This document shows, in pieces, positions 55,934-64,000 of a DNA stretch of 64,000 nt. The notes below the pieces were generated by a model. It ran no database searches and was not told where the DNA came from. It saw only the letters and a program-made list of their open reading frames with translations. The position numbers and the translations under genes are program-made. The DNA comes from Ammonifex thiophilus. GTDB lineage: Bacteria > Bacillota > Desulfotomaculia > Desulfotomaculales > Ammonificaceae. The DNA lies in NCBI RefSeq assembly GCF_003368535.1, contig NZ_QSLN01000001.1, positions 62,001 to 126,000 on the forward strand, given 5' to 3'. Numbering within the stretch: the first letter of the stretch is position 1; each line of letters opens with the position of its first letter.

Positions 55934-57061
55934 GTGGAGAAGCCCATAGAGGGTGAGAAGAAGGTTTTCATGACCGGTAACGAGGTGGTGGCCTGGGCGG
56001 CTTTAGCGGCAGGAGCCGAAATCATGTACGGCTACCCCATCACCCCGCAGAACGAAATCATGCACTACTGGACCAGGTTGGCCCCCAAATACGGCCGGAT
56101 GTTCTTGCAGACGGAGGACGAGCTCTCCGCTGGCTTTACCACCATAGGAGGGGTCATGGGGGGAAGGCGGGCCTTCACTGCTACCGCCGGGCCGGGGAAC
56201 GTGCTCATGCAGGAGCCCATGGCCATGGCGGAAATGATGCGCCTGCCGGTGGTGGTAATCATCATGCAGCGGGGCGGCCCCTCCACGGGTACGGTGATCT
56301 ACTCCCAGCAGGAGGTCACCCTCACTACTTTGGGAGGAAACGGTGAGGGCTTCCGCATCGTCTACTCCACGGCCAGCAACCAGGAGCTTTTCGATTACGT
56401 CATCAAGGCTTTCAACACTGCCTGGAAGTACCGCTTTCCCACCTTCGTCCTGGGAGATGGCTATCAAGCCAAAATGCGCGAGCCTCTGGTCATATACGAC
56501 CCGGAGGTGAGGGGCATAAGCCCGGTGCCTGCCGAGCCTTTTCTGGGGAAGCCGGGTGTGCCGGGCGTGGACAGGCCGCCGGGACACTACCGCAACACCT
56601 ACAACACCGAGGAAGAACTTTACGAGGTGATTATGGGCTTGGCCCGGGCCTATGAGGCCATAATACCGGAAGTTGTGGAATTTGAGGAGGAGGCGGTGGA
56701 GGGAGCCCAGCTCCTGGTCATGAGCCACGGCGTGGTCTCCCGCGCGGCCAAAAGCGCGGTGCGGGCCCTGCGTCGCGACGGTTACCCGGTAGGCTACTTT
56801 CGCCCCATAACCCTGCGCCCCTTGCCGGTGGAGGTGATGCGGCGCCGGGCCAAGGAGGTGCGGCAGATTTTGGTGGCGGAGTCGGCCTACGGGCAATTTG
56901 CCCGCCTGGTCAAAGAGGCTTTGTACGGGCTGCAGGTGGAAATCGTTCCCCTTTTCAGGCCGGGTCTGGGAATCAACCCGGAGGACATCTACTCGCGTGT
57001 TCAGGAGCTGATCAAGGGAGGGGAAAAGGGTGCAGGGCATATTGCAGCCACCCATGCCTAA
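55934..57061 (+). CDS. korA: 2-oxoacid:ferredoxin oxidoreductase, alpha subunit (KorA-like)
   Basis: The 375-residue protein begins KKVFMTGNEVVAWAALAAGA followed by YGYPITPQNEIMHYW, the pyrimidine-binding half of TPP sites, then FTATAGPGNVLMQEPMAMAE and RGGPSTGTVIYSQQEV. Of the KorA/VorB/IorA types, 2-oxoglutarate is most likely, but branched-chain 2-oxoacids are possible. GTG 55934 follows GGAGGTGG; an in-frame GTG at 55925 is too close to it. It overlaps korB by 32 nt. Confidence 0.9.
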   Translation: MEKPIEGEKKVFMTGNEVVAWAALAAGAEIMYGYPITPQNEIMHYWTRLAPKYGRMFLQTEDELSAGFTTIGGVMGGRRAFTATAGPGNVLMQEPMAMAEMMRLPVVVIIMQRGGPSTGTVIYSQQEVTLTTLGGNGEGFRIVYSTASNQELFDYVIKAFNTAWKYRFPTFVLGDGYQAKMREPLVIYDPEVRGISPVPAEPFLGKPGVPGVDRPPGHYRNTYNTEEELYEVIMGLARAYEAIIPEVVEFEEEAVEGAQLLVMSHGVVSRAAKSAVRALRRDGYPVGYFRPITLRPLPVEVMRRRAKEVRQILVAESAYGQFARLVKEALYGLQVEIVPLFRPGLGINPEDIYSRVQELIKGGEKGAGHIAATHA

Positions 57062-57818
57062 AAGCTGGCGCAAGGAGACCAAGCCTCACAAGTTCTGTCC
57101 AGGGTGCGGTCACGGTATCGCCCTTAAGGCGCTGGGACAGGCTATCGACGAACTGGGTTTGCAGGGGATTGCCGTTTTCGGGTGCGACATCGGGTGCTCC
57201 CTTCTGGCTTGGGACTTCTTTGACTTGGACACCGTGCAGACCCACCACGGGCGCACCATTCCTGTGATGGTGGGACTTAAGCGGGCCCGCCCAGAGCTTA
57301 TCTGCATTGCCTACATGGGAGACGGTGGCGGGTACGCCATCGGCGCCCAGCACCTGGTAAACGCCGCCACCCGCAACGAGAAAATAACGGCCATCCTCAT
57401 CAATAACACCCAGTACGGCATGACGGGAGGACAGATGGCTCCTACTACCTTACCGGGGCAGAAAACGGAGACCACCCCTTACGGCCGCGATCCGGAGCTC
57501 ACCGGCTACCCCACCCAGGGACCGGAGATGGTGGCAGCCATAACCGACGAAAGGGCTTACGTGGCTAGAGGGACGGTGGCTCGTCCGGGGCAGTTGCGGG
57601 AGTTTTTCAAGCGGGCCTTGCAGAACCAGATCGACGGCCGGGGTTTTTCCTTCGTGGAGGTGATCTCGGCCTGTCCCACTAACTGGCGGACCAACGCCAA
57701 GGAGACCTGGGAATGGGTGGAAAAACTCATGCCCACCTACTTCCGGGTGGGAGAGCTCAAGGTGCCGGAGGCTCTGCGGGGAAAGGGGGTAGAGGCCAAG
57801 GATGAAGAAACCCCTTAA
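57030..57818 (+). CDS. korB: 2-oxoacid:ferredoxin oxidoreductase, beta subunit (TPP-binding, KorB-like)
   Basis: The 262-residue protein has HKFCPGCGHGIALKALGQAI, the TPP motif LICIAYMGDGGGYAIGAQHL and NNTQYGMTGGQMAPTT. It provides the thiamine diphosphate site for oxidative decarboxylation to acyl-CoA with ferredoxin as acceptor. GTG 57030 lies inside korA; the start of korC lies inside korB. Confidence 0.93.
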   Translation: MQGILQPPMPKSWRKETKPHKFCPGCGHGIALKALGQAIDELGLQGIAVFGCDIGCSLLAWDFFDLDTVQTHHGRTIPVMVGLKRARPELICIAYMGDGGGYAIGAQHLVNAATRNEKITAILINNTQYGMTGGQMAPTTLPGQKTETTPYGRDPELTGYPTQGPEMVAAITDERAYVARGTVARPGQLREFFKRALQNQIDGRGFSFVEVISACPTNWRTNAKETWEWVEKLMPTYFRVGELKVPEALRGKGVEAKDEETP

Positions 57819-58359
57819 GATCGTGGTGGCCGGGGAGGGAGGCCAGGGCGTGCAGGCGGTGGCCGAGATCCTGGCCGAGGCGGCCTACGACGAGGGTAAA
57901 GAGGTGCTTTATATTCCGGCTTTCGGCGTGGAGCAGCGGGGGGGAGTTTCCCTGGCCTACCTGCAGGTAGGAGACGAGCCCATACCTGCTCCCAAGTTTG
58001 AGAAGGCGGACATAGTGGTGGCCCTGAGCGGGCGAGCGGTGCGGCGGACGCGGCAGTACGTGGGGCCGGAGACCATTTTCATTTACGACACCCATGCCGA
58101 CGTTCAGGAAGAAGAGCTGCCCAAGGAGGCCAAGCGTTTGATCCCCATACCCGGCATCGAGGTGGCCCGCAAGGAGCTCCATCCCCGGGTTTTCAACATC
58201 CTCATCATGGGTGCGCTTATTAAGCTTACCTCCATTGTGGGGCTGGAAGATGCCAAGAGGGCCCTGGAGAAGCGTTTAGGGCACCGCTTCGAGAAGGATC
58301 CCAGCCTCAGAGAACTCAACTACCGGGCTCTGGAGAAAGGCATGGCGCTGGTGAGCTAG
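57802..58359 (+). CDS. korC: 2-oxoacid:ferredoxin oxidoreductase, gamma subunit (KorC-like)
   Basis: The 185-residue protein begins LKIVVAGEGGQGVQAVAEIL and has AFGVEQRGGVSLAYLQVGD, the gamma-family pattern. It is the CoA-side subunit. ATG 57802 overlaps korB by 17 nt. Confidence 0.93.
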   Translation: MKKPLKIVVAGEGGQGVQAVAEILAEAAYDEGKEVLYIPAFGVEQRGGVSLAYLQVGDEPIPAPKFEKADIVVALSGRAVRRTRQYVGPETIFIYDTHADVQEEELPKEAKRLIPIPGIEVARKELHPRVFNILIMGALIKLTSIVGLEDAKRALEKRLGHRFEKDPSLRELNYRALEKGMALVS

Positions 58360-58374
58360 GAGGGAGGAAAGAGG

Positions 58375-58647
58375 GTGCAGCACTTCGGCGAGCCGCTTGT
58401 GTACGAAACGGGGAAAGGCAGAGTCTGTGTCTTCCCTGGCCTCTGTAAGGGTTGCGGGCTCTGCATTGAAAAGTGCCCCAAAAAGGCCCTCAGGTGGTCC
58501 AAGTACCTGGGCGTCTACGGCACTCCTACGGTGGAGGCGACGGAAGACTGTATCGCTTGCGGCATGTGCCAAAACGTTTGCCCGGACTGCGCCATTCTGG
58601 TGATACGGGATGAGGGCAGAAAAGCAGCCGCTGGTGGAGGCTCTTAG
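58375..58647 (+). CDS. korD: 2-oxoacid:ferredoxin oxidoreductase, delta (2[4Fe-4S]) subunit
   Basis: The 90-residue protein has two cluster motifs, CKGCGLCIEKCPKKAL and CIACGMCQNVCPDCAI. It passes electrons from the TPP/cluster core to ferredoxin. GTG start with GGAGGAAAG upstream. Its end overlaps the next gene by 38 nt. Confidence 0.92.
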   Translation: MQHFGEPLVYETGKGRVCVFPGLCKGCGLCIEKCPKKALRWSKYLGVYGTPTVEATEDCIACGMCQNVCPDCAILVIRDEGRKAAAGGGS

Positions 58648-60034
58648 GCGCTACTGCCGGTCTGTTCCACTTCCCTTCCACACTCCCGGACATTTGCAGG
58701 GAAGGGCGGCCCCGCCGAGCCTACGGCGCTGGTGGGGTCGAACTGTTTTCGCCGCCGACTTGACCGAAGTGCCGGCTCTGGGCGATCTTTACACCCCTTC
58801 CGGGCCGGTGGCGGAGGCCCAGGAATTGGCGGCGGTCTGGGCTGGCGCTCGCCATTCCTTCTTCCTGGTGGGCGGAAGCACGGTAGGGATAATAGCCCTT
58901 TTCCTGGCCGCCCTCCGGCCCGGAGACAAGGTGCTTTTGCCCCGGGCGGCACATCGTTCGGCCGTGGCGGCCCTCTGCCTTTCCGGCGCCGAGCCCGTGT
59001 TTGTCCCTTCCCCCTTTTCAGGGGAATGGGGGATACTCCTCCCCCCTCTTCCTTCGGCCTACGCGGAGCGGCTGGCGCTTGAGCCAGGGGTGCGGGCCCT
59101 TTTCTGCCTCTACCCCGACTACTATGGTCTGGCGATCGAGCTAGAGCTCCTGGCCAATTTGGCGCGGGAAAAGAGGATTCCCCTTCTGGTGGACGCAGCT
59201 CACGGGACCCTCTTCGGCCTTCACCCCTCCCTCCCCCCGAAGGCGCTGGCCTGCGGAGCCGAGGCAGCGGTAGAAAGCGCCCACAAGCGCTTAAGCGGGC
59301 TTACCCAGACGGCTTGGCTGCACCTGCGGGGAGAGAGGCTCGGGGAGGCAGAGGTGCGGGAGGCACTCGCCCTGCTTCAGACGAGCAGCCCCTCTTACCT
59401 GCTCATGGCCTCCCTGGACGCCGCGCGCCAGTACTGGTCCGGCGCGAGGGCGGAGAAGCTCGTTTCCCGCCTGCTAGAACTGGCGGCGGAGGCGGCGGAC
59501 AAGCTCGCCGCCCTGGAAGGTGTGAGGGTTCTACGCGACCTCCCTGGGTACCGCCTCGATTTCACCCGGCTGGTGCTCAACTTCGCCGAGTTGGGACTTA
59601 GCGGCCTTGAGGTGGCGCGGCGCCTGGAAGAGCTCGGGGTAATAGTGGAGATGGCCGATTTCGCCAACGTGCTCCTTTTCCTAAGCCCCGGGCACACGCG
59701 GCGGGACATCCGGCGGCTGGTGAAGGCGGTGATTAAAATTCTCGGCCGGGCTGGTAGGCGTAAAAGAACCGCCATTCCCCCTTTCCCCTTCTCCCCTCTG
59801 CGTCTTCTTCCTCGCGAGGCTTGGCTGGCGCCTGCCGAGTGGGTGCCACTAAAGGAGGCGGTGGGGCGGGTGGCTTCGGGCCAAGTTATCGTTTCTCCCC
59901 CCGGGGTTCCCCTCCTTTTGCCGGGAGAAGAGGTAACGCCGGAAGTGGAGGAGTACGTGGCGAAAGTGCGTGCAGCAGGGGCTAACCTACAAGGGGTGGC
60001 GGGGGAGGAGCTTAAGGTGAAGGTGGTAAAATAG
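58610..60034 (+). CDS. Orn/Lys/Arg decarboxylase family PLP enzyme
   Basis: The 474-residue protein has LPFHTPGHLQGRAAPPSLRR, DLYTPSGPVAEAQELAA, FFLVGGSTVGIIALFLAALR and the PLP lysine in VESAHKRLSGLTQTAWLHL. This is the short YaaO-type group that precedes tmk in many Firmicutes; a true amino acid decarboxylase activity is likely but the substrate is unknown. It overlaps korD. Confidence 0.9.
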   Translation: MRAEKQPLVEALRRYCRSVPLPFHTPGHLQGRAAPPSLRRWWGRTVFAADLTEVPALGDLYTPSGPVAEAQELAAVWAGARHSFFLVGGSTVGIIALFLAALRPGDKVLLPRAAHRSAVAALCLSGAEPVFVPSPFSGEWGILLPPLPSAYAERLALEPGVRALFCLYPDYYGLAIELELLANLAREKRIPLLVDAAHGTLFGLHPSLPPKALACGAEAAVESAHKRLSGLTQTAWLHLRGERLGEAEVREALALLQTSSPSYLLMASLDAARQYWSGARAEKLVSRLLELAAEAADKLAALEGVRVLRDLPGYRLDFTRLVLNFAELGLSGLEVARRLEELGVIVEMADFANVLLFLSPGHTRRDIRRLVKAVIKILGRAGRRKRTAIPPFPFSPLRLLPREAWLAPAEWVPLKEAVGRVASGQVIVSPPGVPLLLPGEEVTPEVEEYVAKVRAAGANLQGVAGEELKVKVVK

Positions 60035-60038
60035 CTTT

Positions 60039-60653
60039 ATGCGCGGCTTTTTTATCGTTTTGGAGGGTATAGACGGGGTGGGCAAGACCACCCAGGCCAA
60101 AATCCTGGCTCGAAAATTGCGGCAGCAAGGGCGGGAAGTGGTGGAGGTAAGGGAGCCTGGGGGGACCCAACTGGGGGAAGCTATAAGGGAGCTTTTGGCA
60201 AGAGAGGAGGAACTTGCTCCCTGGGCGGAGACCTGCCTTTTTTTGGCCAGCCGGGCTCAGCTCGTGGAAGAAGTGATAAAGCCCGCCCTGGCCCAGGGGA
60301 AGATCGTGGTGGGAGACCGCTTCAGTCTCAGCACCCTGGCCTATCAGGGGGGGGCGCGGGGGCTGGGGGTGGACAGGTTGGCCCAGCTTAACTCTTGGGT
60401 AACCGGAGGGCTTGAGCCGGACCTAACCCTGGTTATAGATCTGAAGGTAGAGGAGGCGCTGGCGAGGGGCAAGGGGGATCTCCGGGAAGAGATAAGGCAG
60501 AAGCTAGAGATAGTGCGGGAGCGCTACTTGAGCTTAGCGAAAGAGCGGGCGGGCAAGGTTCTGGTGGTGAGCGGGCAAGGCAGCGTGGAGGAGGTAAGCG
60601 GGCGGATCTGGACCTTGGTGGAGGAAGCTCTGGCGCGATGGCCTTCGGGGTAG
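60039..60653 (+). CDS. tmk: Thymidylate kinase
   Basis: The 204-residue kinase has IVLEGIDGVGKTTQAKILAR (P-loop), EVREPGGTQLGEAIRELLAR, GDRFSLSTLAYQG and a LID region LARGKGDLREEIRQKL. It makes dTDP. ATG start; its end overlaps holB by 16 nt. Confidence 0.96.
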   Translation: MRGFFIVLEGIDGVGKTTQAKILARKLRQQGREVVEVREPGGTQLGEAIRELLAREEELAPWAETCLFLASRAQLVEEVIKPALAQGKIVVGDRFSLSTLAYQGGARGLGVDRLAQLNSWVTGGLEPDLTLVIDLKVEEALARGKGDLREEIRQKLEIVRERYLSLAKERAGKVLVVSGQGSVEEVSGRIWTLVEEALARWPSG

Positions 60654-61600
60654 TCTTGGGGCAGGAACGGGCGTTAAAGCAGCTGAAGCGAGATCTAAAG
60701 ACGGGTCGTATCGCCCACGCCTATCTCTTCAGCGGCCCTGAGGGGGTGGGGAAGAGGACAGCGGCAGAATTTTTCGCCCACTCCCTGCTCTGCTTGGCTC
60801 CAGGGGAGAAGCCGTGCGGCGAGTGCCGCTCCTGCCTCCTCTTCCGGGCAGGTAGCCACCCCAGCTACCATTTCCTGGCTCCGGACCGAGGAGGAAGCTT
60901 GGGCATAGCTCTGGTGAAGGAATTGCTCGCCAAAGTTTCCCGTTCCGCCTCGGGATACCGGGTGGCGGTCATAGACCGGGCGGAGAGCCTGACGCTCGAG
61001 GCCCAAAACGCCATGCTCAAACTGTTAGAAGAGCCACCTCCACTTACCTGTTTTCTCCTGGTCACCTCCCAGAAAGAAGCCCTCCTACCCACCGTGGTGT
61101 CGCGCTGCCGGGAGGTAAAGTTTGGCCGGTTGAGCCGCAGCGTGGTGGCCGCCTGCTTGAGGGAAAGAGGTTTTCCTCCGGAGGAGGCCACCTGCCTGGC
61201 CGCCCTCTCTGGCGGGAGCCTGGGAAAGGCTTTGGCGCTGAGCGAGGAACGGATGAAGGTCTGGCGGGAGAAGGCGCTGGAACTATTGGTGGCCCCACGC
61301 CTGCGAGGGCTTCTTTCATGGGAGGAGGTCAAGGACAGAGAAACGGCGGAGGCTGTGCTCGACTTCCTTACCCTCTGGGTACGGGACTTCTTAGTTTTCC
61401 AGCTCACGCACGAGCCCGAGCTCTTGGTTAACCGCGACCGGGAAAAGGAGTTCTGGGAAAAAAGCGCTCTTTCCCCCGAGTACCTCCTGGCGGCAGGGAG
61501 CCTGGCAGATAAGGCCCGGCAGTGGCTACGGTTTAACGTGCGCCCAGCCGTGTGTTTGGAGGGGCTGGTGGTGGGACTGGCGCGAGAAAAGGGGGAGTGA
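60638..61600 (+). CDS. holB: DNA polymerase III delta' subunit
   Basis: The 320-residue clamp-loader subunit has IAHAYLFSGPEGVGKRTAAE, the zinc cysteines CGECRSCLLF, AESLTLEAQNAMLKLLEEPP and LPTVVSRCREVKF. The phosphate-binding loop is retained. Start ATG within tmk. Order tmk-holB-ricT-rsmI is typical of Firmicutes. Confidence 0.94.
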   Translation: MAFGVVLGQERALKQLKRDLKTGRIAHAYLFSGPEGVGKRTAAEFFAHSLLCLAPGEKPCGECRSCLLFRAGSHPSYHFLAPDRGGSLGIALVKELLAKVSRSASGYRVAVIDRAESLTLEAQNAMLKLLEEPPPLTCFLLVTSQKEALLPTVVSRCREVKFGRLSRSVVAACLRERGFPPEEATCLAALSGGSLGKALALSEERMKVWREKALELLVAPRLRGLLSWEEVKDRETAEAVLDFLTLWVRDFLVFQLTHEPELLVNRDREKEFWEKSALSPEYLLAAGSLADKARQWLRFNVRPAVCLEGLVVGLAREKGE

Positions 61601-61604
61601 GCCC

Positions 61605-62291
61605 GTGGCCATGGCCGTAGGGGTGCGCTTTCGCAAAGCGGGAAAGATCTATTACTTCGACCCGGGTTTTCTGACCCTCAAGCCGGGAGATCGGGTGGTG
61701 GTGGAAACGAGCCGGGGAATGGAGCTTGGCTGGGTGGTTAAGGGTCCGGTGGAGGTGGACATAGATCCGGCCGAGCTCAAACCGGTGCTTCGCCTGGCCA
61801 CTCCCGAGGATGTGCGCACCTGGCTCAAGAACCTCGAAAAGGAGCGGGAGGCCAAAGAAATCTGCAAGGATAAGATTGCTGCCCACGGCCTACCCATGAA
61901 GCTGGTGGGTGTGGAATACACTTTGGACGGCAGCAAGATCATCTTTTACTTCACGGCCGAAGGGAGAGTGGACTTCCGGCAGTTGGTGCGCGACCTGGCT
62001 TCGGTCTTTCGCACCCGGATCGAGCTCCGGCAGATAGGGGTGCGCGACGAGGCCAAGCTCATAGGGGGACTCGGCCCGTGCGGCCGAGAGCTGTGCTGCG
62101 CCACCTGGCTTACGGAGTTCGCCCCCATTTCTATAAGGCTGGCCAAGGGGCAGAACCTGGTGCTCAATCCGGCCAAAATTTCAGGGATATGCGGGCGGCT
62201 GATGTGCTGCCTGCGCTTTGAGATGGAGAACTACTGCCTGGCGGAAGAAGACGGCGCCGAGGAACTCACCGGGGAGGAAAACCTGTCGTGA
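61605..62291 (+). CDS. ricT: PSP1-domain protein RicT (YaaT)
   Basis: The 228-residue protein has YYFDPGFLTLKPGDRVVVET, DEAKLIGGLGPCGRELCCAT and KISGICGRLMCCLRFEMENY. The conserved cysteines bind an Fe-S cluster in the RicAFT complex that assists RNase Y and sporulation signalling. GTG 61605 follows GGGGGAGTGAG. It overlaps rsmI by 4 nt. Confidence 0.93.
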   Translation: MAMAVGVRFRKAGKIYYFDPGFLTLKPGDRVVVETSRGMELGWVVKGPVEVDIDPAELKPVLRLATPEDVRTWLKNLEKEREAKEICKDKIAAHGLPMKLVGVEYTLDGSKIIFYFTAEGRVDFRQLVRDLASVFRTRIELRQIGVRDEAKLIGGLGPCGRELCCATWLTEFAPISIRLAKGQNLVLNPAKISGICGRLMCCLRFEMENYCLAEEDGAEELTGEENLS

Positions 62292-63118
62292 AAGGCAAGC
62301 TTTACCTTTGCCCCACTCCCATAGGAAACTTGGAAGATGTAACTCTGCGGGTTCTGCGGGTGCTGCGGGAGGCGGACTTGGTGGCGGCGGAGGATACGCG
62401 CCACACGCGCAAGCTTTTAAGCCACTACGGCATCCACACCAAGCTTGTGAGCTACCACGCCCACAACCAGAAGAAGCGGGGTAAGGAGCTCTTGCAGAGG
62501 CTCAAGGAGGGGCAGAAAATAGCCCTGGTGTCGGACGCCGGTATGCCCGGCATTTCCGACCCGGGGGCGGAGCTTGTCCGGGCGGCCCTTGAGGAAGGGA
62601 TAGAGGTGGAGGTCTTGCCCGGGCCGAGCGCGGTGCTGACCGCCCTGGTGGCTTCGGGTTTGGATACCCGGCGCTTTGTTTTCGAAGGGTTTTTGCCGCA
62701 AAGCAAGCGGAAGCGGCATCTGGAGCGCCTCAAGGAGGAGACGCGGACCATAGTTTTGTTCGAGGCCCCGCACCGCTTGACTTGCACCCTGGAGGAGCTA
62801 GAGTCTTCGCTGGGGGGGGATAGGCGGGTGGCGGTGGCGCGGGAACTCACTAAGGCCCACGAAGAGATCTTTCGGGGCACCTTGAGCGAAGCTCTGCAGC
62901 ACTTCCGCGCCCATCCCCCTAAGGGGGAGATCACCATAGTGGTGGCTGGTAAGGGGGAAGAGGAGGAAGAAAGGGCTTCGCCGGAAGAGGTGCTGGCTGA
63001 GGTTGAGCGCTTGCTGGCTGAAGGGAAAGCGAAGCGGGCAGCCGTCAAGGAGGCTGCCCGCCGTTGTGGTTGGTCGGCACGTGAGGTTTACGCCTTGCTG
63101 GTGCGACGGGCTACATAG
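62288..63118 (+). CDS. rsmI: 16S rRNA (cytidine-2'-O) methyltransferase RsmI
   Basis: The 276-residue protein has LYLCPTPIGNLEDVTLRVLR, AAEDTRHTRKLLSHYGIHTK, ALVSDAGMPGISDPGAELVR and LPGPSAVLTALVASGL, the tetrapyrrole-methylase-like fold. It modifies C1402. The 3' end overlaps the convergent abrB-like gene by 8 nt. Confidence 0.96.
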   Translation: MKGKLYLCPTPIGNLEDVTLRVLRVLREADLVAAEDTRHTRKLLSHYGIHTKLVSYHAHNQKKRGKELLQRLKEGQKIALVSDAGMPGISDPGAELVRAALEEGIEVEVLPGPSAVLTALVASGLDTRRFVFEGFLPQSKRKRHLERLKEETRTIVLFEAPHRLTCTLEELESSLGGDRRVAVARELTKAHEEIFRGTLSEALQHFRAHPPKGEITIVVAGKGEEEEERASPEEVLAEVERLLAEGKAKRAAVKEAARRCGWSAREVYALLVRRAT

Positions 63119-63380
63119 CCTTGGCTTCGGCGGCCTGCGCCTGGCTGGCCATAGCGTTGATACACTCGCGGCAAATAAGCTTGCCCTTGAACTGCTGGAC
63201 GTCTACGGCCGAGCCACAGAAGATGCAGGCGGGTTCGTACTTCTTGAGGATGATCTTTTCGTGGTCTACGTAGATTTCCAGCGGATCCTTCTCGGCGATT
63301 CCCAGGGTGCGCCGCAGCTCGATGGGAATCACCACCCGCCCGAGCTCGTCCACCTTGCGGACGATGCCTGTCGACTTCAC
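63111..63380 (-). CDS. abrB: AbrB-family transition-state regulator
   Basis: The 89-residue protein has the swapped-hairpin DNA-binding domain KSTGIVRKVDELGRVVIPIE and LRRTLGIAEKDPLEIYVDHE, then CIFCGS...CREC, a C-terminal pair of CxxC motifs as in SpoVT/AbrB relatives of Clostridia. GTG 63380 follows GGGGGAGGG and fits the family start. It is a repressor of post-exponential genes in Bacillus. Same position next to metG as in Bacillus. Confidence 0.92.
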   Translation of the reverse strand: MKSTGIVRKVDELGRVVIPIELRRTLGIAEKDPLEIYVDHEKIILKKYEPACIFCGSAVDVQQFKGKLICRECINAMASQAQAAEAKAM

Positions 63381-63432
63381 GCCTATCCCTCCCCCCTGAA
63401 ATGACATTGCATGTAAAAACATAGCCCAGTAA

Positions 63433-63461
63433 ATGCTACCAAGGGTGCCGGTTAAAGTCAA
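63433..63461 (-). promoter_or_regulatory. Promoter of the abrB-like gene
   Basis: TTGACT (63461-63456), 17-nt spacer, TAGCAT (63438-63433), about 50 nt before the GTG start. Confidence 0.75.
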
Positions 63462-63536
63462 TACCTGTCGGCGAAAAAATTTTAAGCGAAGATTAAAAGC
63501 AGGCGCTCCTCGGGGTCGTGGCGCTCTTTGAAAGCG

Positions 63537-64000
<464 letters not shown>

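Overview
The window is a gene-dense, GC-rich chromosomal segment from an endospore-forming, anaerobic Firmicute (Clostridia). Evidence for the lineage: sleB-ypeB, a BofA-like protein, yyaC, the SCIFF peptide with its radical SAM maturase, remB, jag and T-box regulation. A dsrMK-dsrC module together with a four-subunit 2-oxoacid:ferredoxin oxidoreductase points to a sulfate/sulfite-respiring thermophile-type clostridium related to Ammonifex, Desulfotomaculum or Moorella. That placement is inference from gene content, not a database match. TTG start codons are unusually common.

The segment spans the replication origin. Left of about 33.7 kb nearly all housekeeping genes lie on the minus strand (dnaA, dnaN, recF, remB, gyrB, gyrA, then pdxS-pdxT, an aminotransferase, serA, serS). 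To the right nearly all lie on the plus strand (rpmH, rnpA, yidD, yidC, jag, rsmG, parA-parB, later rpsF-ssb-rpsR, rplI, dnaB, purA, dnaX, recR, tmk, holB, rsmI, metG). DnaA boxes and two divergent promoters sit at 33.72-33.88 kb and a parS site lies in the 3' end of parB.

Left arm, from 1 to 19.4 kb: a T-box leader before an Lrp/AsnC regulator; a TolC-like channel and an S-layer-like protein; a patch of toxin-antitoxin loci (one RHH/PIN with broken toxin, one MNT/HEPN with broken toxin, one intact MNT/HEPN); the germination pair sleB-ypeB; a DUF169 protein; and a leftward sulfur block (ferredoxin, dsrM, dsrK, dsrC, then a cbiA/dsrN-like amidase, cutA, endonuclease V). Next come cell-envelope proteins, the SCIFF locus under a CBS-ACT protein, a tiny membrane protein, and tRNA-Gly and tRNA-Glu.

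Right arm: between a phosphoribosyltransferase and yyaC lies a 4-kb mobile patch of the IS200/IS605 world. It holds a C-terminal iscB relic, a tnpA that has lost its catalytic tyrosine region, a complete TnpB on the minus strand and a larger 547-residue TnpB/Cas12-like protein on the plus strand. Further right, a tRNA cluster carries four serine isoacceptors and two arginine tRNAs around tadA, followed by a large SRP RNA. The korABCD operon is headed by a P-loop ATPase.

The most noteworthy signals are the nested RNA-guided-nuclease mobile patch, the toxin-less antitoxin loci, tadA overlapping a tRNA gene, the LAGLIDADG-like small ORF beside parS, and the T-box upstream of a transcriptional regulator.
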